A stretch of DNA of 64,000 bases from Salicibibacter cibi (GTDB lineage: Bacteria; Bacillota; Bacilli; Bacillales; Marinococcaceae): contig NZ_CP054706.1 of the NCBI RefSeq assembly GCF_016495865.1, forward strand, positions 2,232,001-2,296,000. The letters are read 5' to 3'. Of the stretch, positions 1-8,440 are shown piece after piece. How positions within the stretch are numbered: position 1 is the first letter of the stretch; each line of letters opens with the position of its first letter. The translations under genes and the position numbers were made by a program. The notes below the pieces were generated by a model that had not been told where the DNA came from, did not search any database, and saw only the letters and a list, made by a program, of their open reading frames with translations.

Positions 1-351
1 GAGTGTAATCGGTGCGCTATCAATATCAAGCGCTAGCGTTTGTGAACTAACACTTTCAATAGCGTTTTTAAGTGTCGTAAAATACGAGTTACTTCCTTTA
101 TCTACTTCATACTCAAAATAAACCTGTAAATCATCAACAACAGCTTTATGAGCATGATTCTCTTCAAGACTTGGTATTATAAACTGTGTACGTTTTTCAT
201 CAATTAAAAGTGTGATAGGACGAGAGTAAGTAAATGCTTTAAAGCCTGTTAAAAAGTACTGATGATCTGGGTCTGTTACTATACTTAAACTTATGCTTTT
301 CTCTAACATGTAGCTCCTCAATTCATTGATTCGTTTATGATAATTATTCAT
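1..351 (-). CDS. M24-family (Xaa-Pro type) peptidase, N-terminal part
   Basis: The first 117 codons of a gene that runs off the left edge of the window. The translation reads as a creatinase/prolidase N-terminal domain: a basic amphipathic start (RINELRSYM), then VTDPDHQYFLTGF and a strand ending in RTQFIIP, the usual substrate-gating domain in front of a pita-bread metallopeptidase. The start at 351 is chosen because a GAGGAG lies 8 bases upstream and this start gives the family's N-terminal helix; a second ATG at 309 also has a GAGGAG but would cut the helix. It follows tctB in the same direction, so it is probably the last gene of the tctC-tctA-tctB operon. The catalytic metal-binding domain is outside the window, so the true substrate (dipeptide or other amide) cannot be stated. 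Confidence 0.75.
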   Translation of the reverse strand, partial: MNNYHKRINELRSYMLEKSISLSIVTDPDHQYFLTGFKAFTYSRPITLLIDEKRTQFIIPSLEENHAHKAVVDDLQVYFEYEVDKGSNSYFTTLKNAIESVSSQTLALDIDSAPITL

Positions 352-411
352 TATACCAACTCCTCATATAGCAATATCTAGAAGTATCCACTCTCTTAGA
401 TATGGTTAATT

Positions 412-897
412 TTATAAGGGCACATGTAATATTCCTTTCGGAAATTCTAGCGCCATAACATTTTCGAAAATAATTAATAGCCCAACAATCAGAACGACAC
501 TTACAATAATGGCTAACCAATTGAAATCAGTTCTTTTTTTCAAAAAAGCAGTAATGAAACCTGCAGCAGCGATTTTAAAACCTAAAATAAAAATTAACAG
601 AAAGAAACTGGCCACCCAAAGAAAGTTAATAGCGGCCACCTTGAATTTGTGAGTCATAGGAATCTCATATTCATTCCCGTTTTCTTGATCGTTCGGTGTT
701 GCCCCTTGCCTTTTGTAGTGAAATAATGTTCGCACTTGTGACAAAATATTAATTGCTGAAAATAAAGTACCGGCAACGCCAACAACTAATGGAAAATACA
801 TAGCTGTGGGTGAAAAATCCAGGGATATCCAAGTTACACTAGCAAATATTAAAAATAGGATAATGCAGAAAACAATCGATAATTTGAGCTTTATCAT
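412..897 (-). CDS. tctB: TctB-type small membrane subunit of TTT transporter
   Basis: A 161-residue hydrophobic protein with four predicted membrane segments (about residues 6-24, 33-52, 92-113 and 128-150). This is the size and layout of the TctB small subunit of tripartite tricarboxylate transporters. TctB partners the large channel TctA and a soluble or lipid-anchored binding protein TctC to import carboxylic acids with an ion gradient. It overlaps the end of the tctA reading frame by 4 bases (ATGA type), so translation is coupled. TctB proteins are poorly conserved, and the assignment rests mostly on topology and on lying between tctA and tctC-type genes. If the upstream tctA is truly broken, this protein is unlikely to transport on its own. 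Confidence 0.8.
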   Translation of the reverse strand: MIKLKLSIVFCIILFLIFASVTWISLDFSPTAMYFPLVVGVAGTLFSAINILSQVRTLFHYKRQGATPNDQENGNEYEIPMTHKFKVAAINFLWVASFFLLIFILGFKIAAAGFITAFLKKRTDFNWLAIIVSVVLIVGLLIIFENVMALEFPKGILHVPL

Positions 898-2367
898 TTT
901 TTAGCCCTCTTACTTTTATAAGATTTAATAAAGTTGACCAAAGGACCGTACAAAAATACTAAAAATATAATAACCCCAATGATGATAACACCCGGACGTG
1001 TCAACCAATCAAATCCATAACGACCTATTGAAATGAATAAATATTGTTCAGATGGAATTGCCAAAACGACTCCAATAATCAAGGGTATTCTAGGCCAATC
1101 CAATTCTCTCAAAATCCAGGCAAGGAAACCCAATGTTAAAAGCAACAAAAGATCTCCCCAATCTCGAGAAGCTTGGTATGCACCGACACTTATGATTACG
1201 AGTAGAAAGGGGACAAATTTATTAGGGTTAATCGTAGTTAACAAACTTACTGGCTTTGCTATAAAAAAGCACAAACCCGTGGCGAAAATGTTCGCAATAA
1301 CTAGTGTCCATATGATGGAAAGAGTTATTGGCATATTTTCATCAACCATGCTCGGCCCAGTCTGTACGCCCATAAGAATAAGCCCTGCCATAAGAACGGC
1401 TGCGGTACCACTTCCAGGAATCGAAAATAGTAATGTTGGAATTAATATTCCACCATCCTTCGCATTGTTGGCACTTTCAGGGGCGATTACGCCACGTATA
1501 TCTCCCGTTCCGAATTTTTCATTATTTTTAACTGTTTTTTTAGCAAAAAAATAAGCAATCCAGTCTATAATGCTAGATCCGACTCCAGGTATAGCTCCCA
1601 TTAATGTTCCTAACAACTAGCCACTTGTTTCTGAATACATCCACGAGACCCTGATAGTTGCTTCCTTCAAGTTTTCCTGTACTTGATATTTTCTTTTCCG
1701 AGGATACAAGTTGAATGAGTTCCGGTATGGCGAAAAAACTCAACACGAGAACAACCAAGGGTATTCCATCGTACAAATATAACCAATCAAATGTAAAACG
1801 ATATTCAGGCGCAGCTGGTGCTGCTCCAATAGTACCTAATAATAGTCCTACAAGCCCTATTAAGATGCCTTGTGTAGGTTTTTTTCCTAATAACATACCC
1901 ATAATACAGATCCCTAATAATGTTAGCATGAAAAGTTCTGGGGAACCGAAACTCAAAATCACCGGTCTAATAATTGGAATAACTAGAAATAAGACGATGC
2001 CTCCAATAATACCTCCAAACATCGATGAAATAAAAGCAGCTGATAAAGCTCTTCTGGCGTGTCCTTGTTGAGCCAATGGATAACCATCCACAATCGTGGC
2101 TTGGGATCCAGCTGTTCCGGGTATTCCAAACAAAACCGAGGGGAATGTATCTGACGTTTGAGTGACTGCGAGTACACCGATCATAAGCGCTATGGCAGAG
2201 TTGGGATCCATCCCAAATACGAAAGGAAGTACAAGCGCTATTCCAACAGTCCCGCCCAGTCCTGGTAGAATTCCAATGAGTATACCTATCAACACACCTA
2301 GAAGCATGAATAATAAATTGATAGGATCTAATACAGTAGCTAAAGCTTGCATAGCTGCCTCAATCAT
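894..2367 (-). pseudogene. tctA: TctA large permease subunit, frameshifted
   Basis: Two overlapping reading frames together encode one TctA protein of about 490 residues, the normal family length. The 5' part (2367 to about 1620) carries the N-terminal PGLGGTVGIAL and PSVLFGIPGTAGSQAT motifs. The 3' part (1616 to 894) resumes with GTLMGAIPGVGSS and SIPGSGTAAVLMAG, the second half of the internally duplicated TctA fold. The frames differ by +1 and join at about 1610-1625. The residues that normally link KW to LLGT look shortened, so a deletion of a few bases (not a multiple of three) fits, but an assembly error is equally possible. The downstream frame could only start at a TTG without a good ribosome binding site. 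As read, the gene would give a truncated permease and an inactive transporter. Confidence 0.85.
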
Positions 2368-2448
2368 TCTAATTCCCCTCTTACTAAAATAAAATTAGAT
2401 GTTATCTTTCAGCGCTGATTGCCTATGCGGTTCGTATGGTATCGAGAA

Positions 2449-2474
2449 GCGCCCATTCTTCCACAAAAGGGCGC
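2449..2474 (-). terminator. Intercistronic hairpin between tctC and tctA
   Basis: A perfect 6-bp GC-only stem (GCGCCC/GGGCGC) with a 14-base loop lies between the stop of the binding-protein gene and the start of tctA. There is no clear U-run, so it looks more like a partial terminator or an mRNA-stabilising hairpin. Such structures often let the binding protein be made in excess over the permease. The regulatory role is inference. Confidence 0.45.
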
Positions 2475-2505
2475 ATCCGCTCCTGGACTTTATCGCAAAA
2501 AGTTT

Positions 2506-3645
2506 TTAGTCTAATCCTTCCACATCGTATTCTTCAGTTAACAAATTCTTTACAAAATCTATAGTTTCAGGATCTATATAGTCTTGTTCTCTTTCATAAG
2601 CTGCCTCAAGTTCTTCCCCCACCAAAACATTTGTAGTGCCCAAAGCATCCTCCGCTCCTTCTAAAAATTCTGGATCTTCAGCAACATCCTCTGCCGCATC
2701 CTTCAAAGCTCTAGTAGCCTCTTCAGGAGCATCGTTTGGAATGTAAACCCTTCGAGACATTTGGCCTAACGAGCCTTGAAAAAGCTTATAGGATTCCCAT
2801 AATTCACCAGAAGGTTCCTCACCATGTAATTCCTCATAAAACTCTTGTATGGTTGGAAGATCTACCTCAGGATCCCTTTCAAAGTCACCCTCTTCATTCA
2901 ATATTCCTGTTTGAAAAAGAGGGATAATAGTCCCTTCCTCTACCATGGGCATCATATCATTAAAATAAGTGTTATTCCCTTGTAGAGTAAGACCCAGTTC
3001 ACCCTGTTCCAAAGCCATCAAGGTAGCACCACCACCATCATAACCAGAAACGAAATCCATCTTGTCAGCTATATCTAACAATTCAAACGCGAGGATATGA
3101 CGGAGGTCTGCAATTGGATCGGCAAGCCCATATGGGATATCTTCATCCCCGAACGCTAGCAAGTCTTCAGGTTCTTCATAACCGGTTGCGGTGCTAATTG
3201 CTACCACACTGACTCCCGGCACACTCATAATCACATCCATATCAGTTACATCGTACTCAGCCTCTGGTCTCCCGATCAAATCTTGTATTACAACAGCAGG
3301 ATTAGCCCCTAGCAGGCTGTAACCATCAGGTTCGCGCATGGCAAAATCATTACTTCCGGTCATAGATGAGCCTCCCGGAATATTAACAGGTTGAATGGAA
3401 GGAGATCCTTCCGTGTATTCTTCTATAAATGGAGCCATATACCGATTAGCAGTATCAGATCCTCCTCCAGTTGAGAAGGGTATAACGAGCTCAATGACAT
3501 CTCCATTCTCGTAAAATTCGGAAGCTTCTTCGTCTATAGACTCCGCTGAATCATCTGTTGAACCCTCCGATCCTTCTGAACCACATCCTGTAGCAAAAAC
3601 CATTAAAATACTCGTTAATAGAATACAGCATTTCTTACTCCTCAT
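2506..3645 (-). CDS. tctC: TctC-type lipoprotein, solute-binding protein of TTT transporter
   Basis: A 379-residue binding protein: a basic N-terminus, a hydrophobic segment and the lipobox ATGC with the lipidated cysteine at residue 21, followed by an acidic low-complexity linker. The mature part has the Bug/TctC pattern: VIELVIPFSTGGGSDTANR near the start (the phosphate-binding-like loop for the carboxylate), then NIPGGSSMTG and PDGYSLL. The start at 3645 is preferred over one 27 bases upstream because AAGGGG sits 8 bases before it and it gives a compact signal peptide. It should capture a di- or tricarboxylic acid outside the membrane and hand it to TctA/TctB. It is somewhat longer than usual TctC proteins (about 320) and very acidic, which fits a salt-adapted host. 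It is the first gene of the tctC-tctA-tctB-peptidase run. Confidence 0.9.
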   Translation of the reverse strand: MRSKKCCILLTSILMVFATGCGSEGSEGSTDDSAESIDEEASEFYENGDVIELVIPFSTGGGSDTANRYMAPFIEEYTEGSPSIQPVNIPGGSSMTGSNDFAMREPDGYSLLGANPAVVIQDLIGRPEAEYDVTDMDVIMSVPGVSVVAISTATGYEEPEDLLAFGDEDIPYGLADPIADLRHILAFELLDIADKMDFVSGYDGGGATLMALEQGELGLTLQGNNTYFNDMMPMVEEGTIIPLFQTGILNEEGDFERDPEVDLPTIQEFYEELHGEEPSGELWESYKLFQGSLGQMSRRVYIPNDAPEEATRALKDAAEDVAEDPEFLEGAEDALGTTNVLVGEELEAAYEREQDYIDPETIDFVKNLLTEEYDVEGLD

Positions 3646-3703
3646 GATTTCAGCCCCTTCAATTAAGTTCACTCACTTTCATCTTTTATGCTTTACGGCA
3701 ATT

Positions 3704-4417
3704 TCATTTATCAAGAACATGTTTACTCAAAATATCTCGGGCAACCTGCTCTGGTGCTGGCAAACGATGCTCTTCTTTTAAATTTACAAAGTGACCTCTG
3801 TTTGGAAAGTATACATTCTCAGCTTGGCGTATATTTTCTTGCAATTGGGTATCCATCACACCTGGATCGATAGTCGTTACCTCTACGTTTCGATTATCCT
3901 TGTGCTGTTCATCAATAACGTCGTAGAACATTTTAGCTCCTGCTTTAGTGGCACAATAGAGAGCCCATCCATCATAGGTCTGGGTCGCTGCTTTCGATGA
4001 AATGTTGAGTATACTGAATTTTGTCTTTAACTTTAAACTTTCTTTGTATAACATTTGCGTAATGTACAATGGCGAAGTAAAGTTAACATCAATAGATTTC
4101 CGAATTTTATCTGGTTCAAACTCTTCTATACTACCAATAGGTTCCACTATTCCTGCATTATTTATAAAGATAATCTCTTCAACGTTAAAAGCAGATAGTT
4201 TTTGAGAAATTTCCTTCGTTTGTAGCAATTGCTCAGGTTGATCGAAATCCTGTTTGATTAATCCAATATGTTTGTTTGACTTAGCTAGATCTAATTGTGA
4301 ATCCAAAAATCGCCTTGATAAACTAATGATTAACATGGGAGATAGGTCAGTTAATAAGTCAAATATTTCTTTTCCCAACCCACTTGATGTACCTGTTATA
4401 ATAACTGCTTTTCTCAT
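3704..4417 (-). CDS. Short-chain dehydrogenase/reductase, YueD (benzil reductase)-like
   Basis: A 237-residue SDR enzyme: the NAD(P)-binding GTSSGLG loop at residues 8-14, NNAG in the middle, an ISS catalytic serine and YCATK as the YxxxK active site. The first residue after the Rossmann beta-2 strand is SRR, which points to NADPH. The whole pattern (RKAVIITGTSSGLG, ISSKAATQTYDGWALYCATKAG) resembles Bacillus YueD, an (S)-benzoin-forming benzil reductase, and sepiapterin-reductase-like enzymes. The start at 4417 is chosen because GGAGGT stands 7 bases upstream; 24 extra codons are open but lack a site. It lies between the tctC gene and the RraA-like gene in the same orientation, so it may reduce a ketone in the same pathway, but this is inferred from position only. 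Confidence 0.85.
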   Translation of the reverse strand: MRKAVIITGTSSGLGKEIFDLLTDLSPMLIISLSRRFLDSQLDLAKSNKHIGLIKQDFDQPEQLLQTKEISQKLSAFNVEEIIFINNAGIVEPIGSIEEFEPDKIRKSIDVNFTSPLYITQMLYKESLKLKTKFSILNISSKAATQTYDGWALYCATKAGAKMFYDVIDEQHKDNRNVEVTTIDPGVMDTQLQENIRQAENVYFPNRGHFVNLKEEHRLPAPEQVARDILSKHVLDK

Positions 4418-4661
4418 AAATATACCTCCGACGAATTGATTGAAATGGTCGTTCCTTATTCCATTCTCGGTTCTTAAGATGTAGTTCATATTGCATAATC
4501 ATTGCTAATACAACCTCAAACGGGATAGAGATAAATATATTAGTAATTATCTAATAATTTTTTGTGGATCATTACCTATTTTCATAAAGGTAAACCCTCA
4601 TCCCGAATGAGCGAGTAAATTCAATTATCATGATGTTTAATGTCGCGCACAATATTTTCTC

Positions 4662-5393
4662 CTATTTCTTCCTAATAATCTCCACACCACGATTTTCTAA
4701 TACACGATCATAATAAGCGTCTTTTTCTTTGTTTTTCTCTACAACATCAGGCCAATCTTCTTCGTTTTCCTTGATTGGTATATTCTCACATTTGGCAATA
4801 ATTCGATCGGCATATTGTTGAGGAACACAGCAAAGACCATCCTCATCACCCACTATAATATCACCTGGATGAACAATGACACCCCCACAGTTCACTGGTA
4901 CACCTATTTCACCAGGTCCTCGTTTTGGTCCCGTAGCTGGTTGAACGCCTTTGCTGAATACTGGAAAATCAAAGGACTGAATTTGGCTCATATCGCGATA
5001 AGGGCCATCAACGACTAAACCAGAAATACCTCGTCTTTTAGCGATTAGTAGCATTCCCCCGCCTCCACAGCAATACGAGGATTGTCCTCTTGCGTCAACA
5101 ACTATCACATCACCTGGCTCAGCTAAAGTTAACGCTTTTTTAACCATGAGGTTATCACCAGGTGGAATTTTAACTGTAAAAGCTGTTCCTACTACTTTTT
5201 TCATTGGTTTGTACCCCTGTTTAATGGAAGTATCCATTGAATAAAGTGGTCCAACCCAATCTGAGATATCAGGCACAAAAAAATCTCGAAACCTTTCTAC
5301 TGTCTCCTGTGAAGGCCTTTCAAAATCCATATTGATTTTAAGTCCCACCTCAGGATAGATTTGTTCCCAACCCGCGTCTTTAGGTTCGATCAT
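4662..5393 (-). CDS. RraA-like aldolase/demethylmenaquinone-methyltransferase-fold protein
   Basis: A 243-residue protein of the RraA/HMG-CHA aldolase fold. Diagnostic parts are VGTAFTVKIPPGDNLMV, PGDVIVVDARG and GLVVDGPYRD (metal and pyruvate-binding Arg/Asp), and HPGDIIVGDEDGLCCVP near the C-terminus. Such enzymes split 4-hydroxy-4-methyl-2-oxoglutarate or 4-carboxy-4-hydroxy-2-oxoadipate into pyruvate plus a second keto acid, or decarboxylate oxaloacetate. The start at 5393 follows GGGAGG with 7 bases spacing; 19 further codons upstream are open but unlikely. The presence of a carboxylate transporter operon just downstream fits a role in breakdown of an imported acid. A cysteine pair and glycine run (SSYCCGGGG) sit in the active-site loop, which is unusual compared with the classical enzymes, so the exact substrate is open. 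Confidence 0.8.
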   Translation of the reverse strand: MIEPKDAGWEQIYPEVGLKINMDFERPSQETVERFRDFFVPDISDWVGPLYSMDTSIKQGYKPMKKVVGTAFTVKIPPGDNLMVKKALTLAEPGDVIVVDARGQSSYCCGGGGMLLIAKRRGISGLVVDGPYRDMSQIQSFDFPVFSKGVQPATGPKRGPGEIGVPVNCGGVIVHPGDIIVGDEDGLCCVPQQYADRIIAKCENIPIKENEEDWPDVVEKNKEKDAYYDRVLENRGVEIIRKK

Positions 5394-5487
5394 TTTAATT
5401 CCTCCCTCAATTGTTTTTTTATGTTTACCCTTAGTTATCATTAATAACAAGGGACATAAACAAAGTGATTTAACAAATTACAACCAT

Positions 5488-5658
5488 CTACTTCATGTCA
5501 TTTAGCATCCATTTTTTGGACCGTATAATAGGAATGAAGCTTAGGATAAAAACAAGAATTAAAATTGCCCTTAGGTATAATGCAGGTTCCAAAGGAAATT
5601 CCAATGTAATGAAGAACGTTATAGCAGAAAAGACTACTAGTACAAGGCTTATTTCCAT
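5488..5658 (-). CDS. Small membrane protein, 56 aa, perhaps a TctB-like remnant
   Basis: A 56-residue open frame starting with ATG at 5658 and ending 95 bases before the RraA-like gene. It has two hydrophobic stretches (about residues 4-19 and 30-45) with LEFP between them and ends with a basic cytoplasmic tail (RSKKWMLNDMK). The LEFP element also occurs in the nearby TctB (MALEFP), so it could be the stub of another small TTT subunit, or an independent small membrane protein. The ribosome binding site is weak (AAGGGG about 17 bases before the ATG). An in-frame stop lies just upstream of the start. Existence as a translated gene is uncertain. Confidence 0.35.
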   Translation of the reverse strand: MEISLVLVVFSAITFFITLEFPLEPALYLRAILILVFILSFIPIIRSKKWMLNDMK

Positions 5659-6121
5659 CAGACTTCAAAAATCCCCTTCCATTTACAACTCAATATAATA
5701 GTACATTACAATAACAGAAATTGTTGTACGCATAAGCGTACGGATATAGAGGATAATAGAAAAAGCGCTACTTAGATATTTTCAATCGTCTAGCGGGTAA
5801 CAGTTCTATTGATAATTAGGGACATATTAAAGATATGTTCTCCTTTCATCAGATTGGATCATAATATTTTTACCCAATGTGATACTAAGCATTATAGAAG
5901 ATTCTCTGATCCCGAGAGTCATATCCAAGAGATATCTGTATTACCCCTAACATCAGTCGCAGAATTCTTTATACATATATCAGGATCCTGATTCCCCACA
6001 TGTGTGATGTAGATTAAAGACCCTTTTATATATTTCCTTCAGGTGTTGTGTACTATCCTTTACAAAATTTTAATAATAATTGAACCAGCTTATTTATAAT
6101 TTCAGCTTTAAACTTGTTTCA
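5659..6121. other. Intergenic stretch, no gene recognised
   Basis: About 460 bases between the 56-aa frame and the promoter at 6122-6149. It would be the long untranslated leader of the minus-strand transcript. A 60-codon plus-strand frame (5809-5991) has no ribosome binding site and no recognisable product. Fragmented frames suggest decayed coding sequence. No riboswitch could be named. Confidence 0.4.
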
Positions 6122-6149
6122 ATTATAACAAATAGAAATATTTTGTCAA
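6122..6149 (-). promoter_or_regulatory. Consensus sigma-A promoter, minus strand
   Basis: Reading on the minus strand, a perfect TTGACA (6149-6144) is followed after 16 bases by a perfect TATAAT (6127-6122). It points toward the 56-aa frame and the RraA-like gene and away from the XRE regulator gene, so it is a divergent control region. The 16-base spacer contains one arm of an inverted repeat, which suggests repression by a bound regulator. Confidence 0.7.
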
Positions 6150-6188
6150 CATTTATATTGCTATTAGTAAACTATACCTATTTCTATT
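6131..6188. promoter_or_regulatory. Inverted repeat, candidate XRE operator
   Basis: AATAGAAATA at 6131-6140 and its exact reverse complement TATTTCTATT at 6179-6188 are 38 bases apart. The left arm sits inside the -35/-10 spacer of the divergent promoter, and the right arm lies 72 bases before the XRE gene start. This placement is typical for a repressor that controls its neighbour and itself; binding is inferred. Confidence 0.45.
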
Positions 6189-6260
6189 GCTGTTATACCT
6201 TGATAAACATATGCTTTCCATAGGGCACCATTACTGGTTGTAATAAAATGGGGGTTTATC

Positions 6261-6587
6261 ATGGAAATTGGTCAAAGGATCCGAGAAATTAGAAAAAATA
6301 CTGGGTTGACATTAACTGAACTAGCTGAAAAAATCCAAATATCTCAGCCCTACCTTTCACAAATAGAACTTGGTGGAAAGCAACCGCCAATAGACGTAAT
6401 CGTCAATATTTGCAAAGCTATTGATATTCCGTTAGCCGAATTTTTTGCAGATGAAGATGACCACCTCCCCACAGACATTCTTCAATTAATTGAAACAGCT
6501 AAAAAACTCTCATCAGAAGAACGGGAGTACCTTAATCAATTTCTGCAATCTACAGTAAAAAGAGCAAAGAAAAATAACCTTGAATAG
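6261..6587 (+). CDS. XRE-family HTH transcriptional regulator
   Basis: A 108-residue regulator with an N-terminal lambda-repressor-type HTH (residues 4-60; IGQRIREIRKNTGLTLTELAEKIQISQPYLSQIE is split here only for reference as helix 1, turn and recognition helix) and a C-terminal helical tail (about 70-108) that may dimerise, as in SinR/ImmR-like proteins. The ATG at 6261 follows GGGGG with 7 bases spacing. It is the only plus-strand gene in the first 17 kb and is divergent from the RraA/TTT gene run. The shared intergenic region holds a consensus minus-strand promoter and an inverted repeat, so it is a good candidate repressor of that run. No sensor domain is present; the signal is unknown. 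Confidence 0.85.
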   Translation: MEIGQRIREIRKNTGLTLTELAEKIQISQPYLSQIELGGKQPPIDVIVNICKAIDIPLAEFFADEDDHLPTDILQLIETAKKLSSEEREYLNQFLQSTVKRAKKNNLE

Positions 6588-6692
6588 TAAGCTATTGTTA
6601 AAAGTTGTTTCCACTTTTACATCGTAATAACGTTGCAAACACGAGAGCGAAAGCAATATCCACTACTGCCATTGTGAGTACTTCAACGTAAA

Positions 6693-6739
6693 ATTGGCTG
6701 GGTGATGCCCGGTTTCACACCGCACATCACCCAGCCAAT
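6693..6739. terminator. Strong 15-bp inverted repeat, likely terminator
   Basis: ATTGGCTGGGTGATG (6693-6707) pairs perfectly with CATCACCCAGCCAAT (6725-6739) around a 17-base loop. On the minus strand it is followed by TTTT, so it could end transcription from the aldehyde dehydrogenase gene; on the plus strand it lies 100 bases after the XRE gene without a U-run. Between 6588 and 6984 nothing else except the hairpin at 6828-6874 is seen. Confidence 0.55.
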
Positions 6740-6827
6740 CAATTGCAATCCCCACTTTTACAATATCACAATACTATCAAAAATAATCAGTCTTACTTAG
6801 TAGACCCCCTCTTTGTATTAATTGTAA

Positions 6828-6874
6828 ACAAAATCCCACACATGTGCCTAAGAATCAGTTGTGCAGGATTTTGT
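6828..6874 (-). terminator. Hairpin downstream of aldehyde dehydrogenase gene
   Basis: ACAAAATCC (6828-6836) pairs with GGATTTTGT (6866-6874), with additional imperfect pairing inside. On the minus strand the stem ends in GGATTTTGTTTAC, giving a short U-rich tail. It lies about 110 bases after the stop of the aldehyde dehydrogenase gene and is its probable terminator. Confidence 0.45.
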
Positions 6875-6984
6875 TGGAGTATATTAGATTTCAGTTGAAT
6901 TAAAAGTTCTTTTATAGTAGATTTGATTCTTGGTATGGAATCATGTTTGTGCCTCGCTATACCTTTTATTGTTTATAACGAATA

Positions 6985-8394
6985 TTAAATTTTAAGAGAA
7001 ATGTACTTTGTTTCCAGGAACTCATCCATGCCATGATGACCTCCTTCTCGCCCGATACCACTTTGCTTCCAGCCGCCGAATGGTGCCTGTGCGGCGGACG
7101 GACCACCATCATTTAAGCCGATAATGCCGTACTCCAGTTGTTCGCTCAAGCGGATCGCTTTAGACACATTGCTCGTAAATAAATAAGCCGCCAATCCGTA
7201 GATGGTGTTATTTGCCCGTTCAATCGCTTCTTCCTCGGTTTTAAAGGTAGCGATAGGCGCGAGCGGGCCAAACGTCTCTTCATTCATGCAAGCCATGTCT
7301 TCGTTTACCCCGCTAATTACTGTTGGCGTTAAAAAGAGCCCATCTTTCTTTTTGCCGCCCGTAACAACTTTTGCCCCTTGTTTCTCGGCATCTTCGATAT
7401 GGGAGAGGACTTTGTCAACGGCATCTTCGTCGATTAAAGGCCCAATGTCAGTATTATCACCGAGACCATCGCCGACGTTTAAACCTTCAACGGCTTGCTT
7501 AAATTTATTCGTGAACGTCTCTTCAATCGATTCCGCCACGTAAATACGGTTCGCACAGACACAAGTTTGACCTCCGTTACGGAATTTCGAGGTCACTGCC
7601 TGTTCAACCGCGTTGTCAATATCCGCATCTTCAAGAACGATTAATGGTGCATGGCCGCCAAGTTCCAACGATATTTTCTTCATCGTTTCCGATGCGCCGC
7701 TCATTAACGTTTTGCCAACTTCCGTTGAACCGGTGAAGGTAAGCTTGCGCACGCGTTTGTCCTGTTGCCACGCCTCGGAAATTTCTCTGGATGAACCGGT
7801 GACAACGTTGACAACCCCTTTGGGAATGCCTGCTTCCACCGCCAATTCGGCCAATTTGAGAGCTGTTAACGGGGTTTGCGTTGCAGGTTTAATGACAGCT
7901 GTGCAACCGACTGCGAGTGCCGGCGCGATTTTACGCGTAATCATCGCCGCCGGAAAATTCCACGGTGTAATCGATGCCACGACCCCCACAGGTTGATGGG
8001 TGACAAACAATCGTTTGTCCGGTGCAGAAGCCGGGATCGATTCCCCGTAGTTGCGCTTCCCTTCCTCGGCATACCATTTGATAAATGAATTCGCATAAGA
8101 AATTTCGCCGCGCGCTTCCTTAATCGCTTTCCCTTGCTCTTTCGTCATCGTTTGCGCGAGGTCTTCGTGATTCTCACCGATCAATTCAAACCATTTCTCT
8201 AGTTTCGCACTCCTGTCCGCGGCGGCAAGCTTGGACCATGCCGGAAACGCCTCATATGCGGCCGTCGCTGCGGCTTCTGCTTCTTTTTCACCACCTTTGG
8301 GGATCGTATCGAGAACGTCCCCCGTCGCGGGGTTAACCACGTCGATTTGTTCAAGTTCATTCCCTTTCCATTTTCCGTTTATAAGACATTTCAT
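6985..8394 (-). CDS. gabD: NAD(P)-dependent succinate-semialdehyde dehydrogenase-like aldehyde dehydrogenase
   Basis: A 469-residue aldehyde dehydrogenase. The cofactor-binding segment holds PWNFPAAM and FTGSTEVGK; the general-base glutamate is in LELGGHAP, and the nucleophilic cysteine is in GQTCVCANRI. The EETFGPLAP motif and the C-terminal GREGGHHGMDEFLETKY oligomerisation segment complete the fold. The match is best to the succinate-semialdehyde dehydrogenase (GabD) branch, which oxidises succinate semialdehyde to succinate; a related semialdehyde is possible. There is no GABA transaminase nearby. Its codon use and GC content are clearly higher than in the genes on both sides, so it may have a different origin from the surrounding AT-rich block. 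ATG start at 8394; the upstream gene ends 46 bases away, so they could be cotranscribed. Confidence 0.85.
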   Translation of the reverse strand: MKCLINGKWKGNELEQIDVVNPATGDVLDTIPKGGEKEAEAAATAAYEAFPAWSKLAAADRSAKLEKWFELIGENHEDLAQTMTKEQGKAIKEARGEISYANSFIKWYAEEGKRNYGESIPASAPDKRLFVTHQPVGVVASITPWNFPAAMITRKIAPALAVGCTAVIKPATQTPLTALKLAELAVEAGIPKGVVNVVTGSSREISEAWQQDKRVRKLTFTGSTEVGKTLMSGASETMKKISLELGGHAPLIVLEDADIDNAVEQAVTSKFRNGGQTCVCANRIYVAESIEETFTNKFKQAVEGLNVGDGLGDNTDIGPLIDEDAVDKVLSHIEDAEKQGAKVVTGGKKKDGLFLTPTVISGVNEDMACMNEETFGPLAPIATFKTEEEAIERANNTIYGLAAYLFTSNVSKAIRLSEQLEYGIIGLNDGGPSAAQAPFGGWKQSGIGREGGHHGMDEFLETKYISLKI

Positions 8395-8440
8395 AGATCA
8401 TACCCCTCAAATTATGTTAAAGTATTTAACTGCCTGAAGA

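Noticed and set aside
894..2367. Programmed frameshifting in tctA
   Set aside because: No slippery heptamer or following pseudoknot at the joint, and the linking residues look deleted.
5495..5698. 67-codon plus-strand frame
   Set aside because: No ribosome binding site; the minus strand gives a plausible small membrane protein in the same place.
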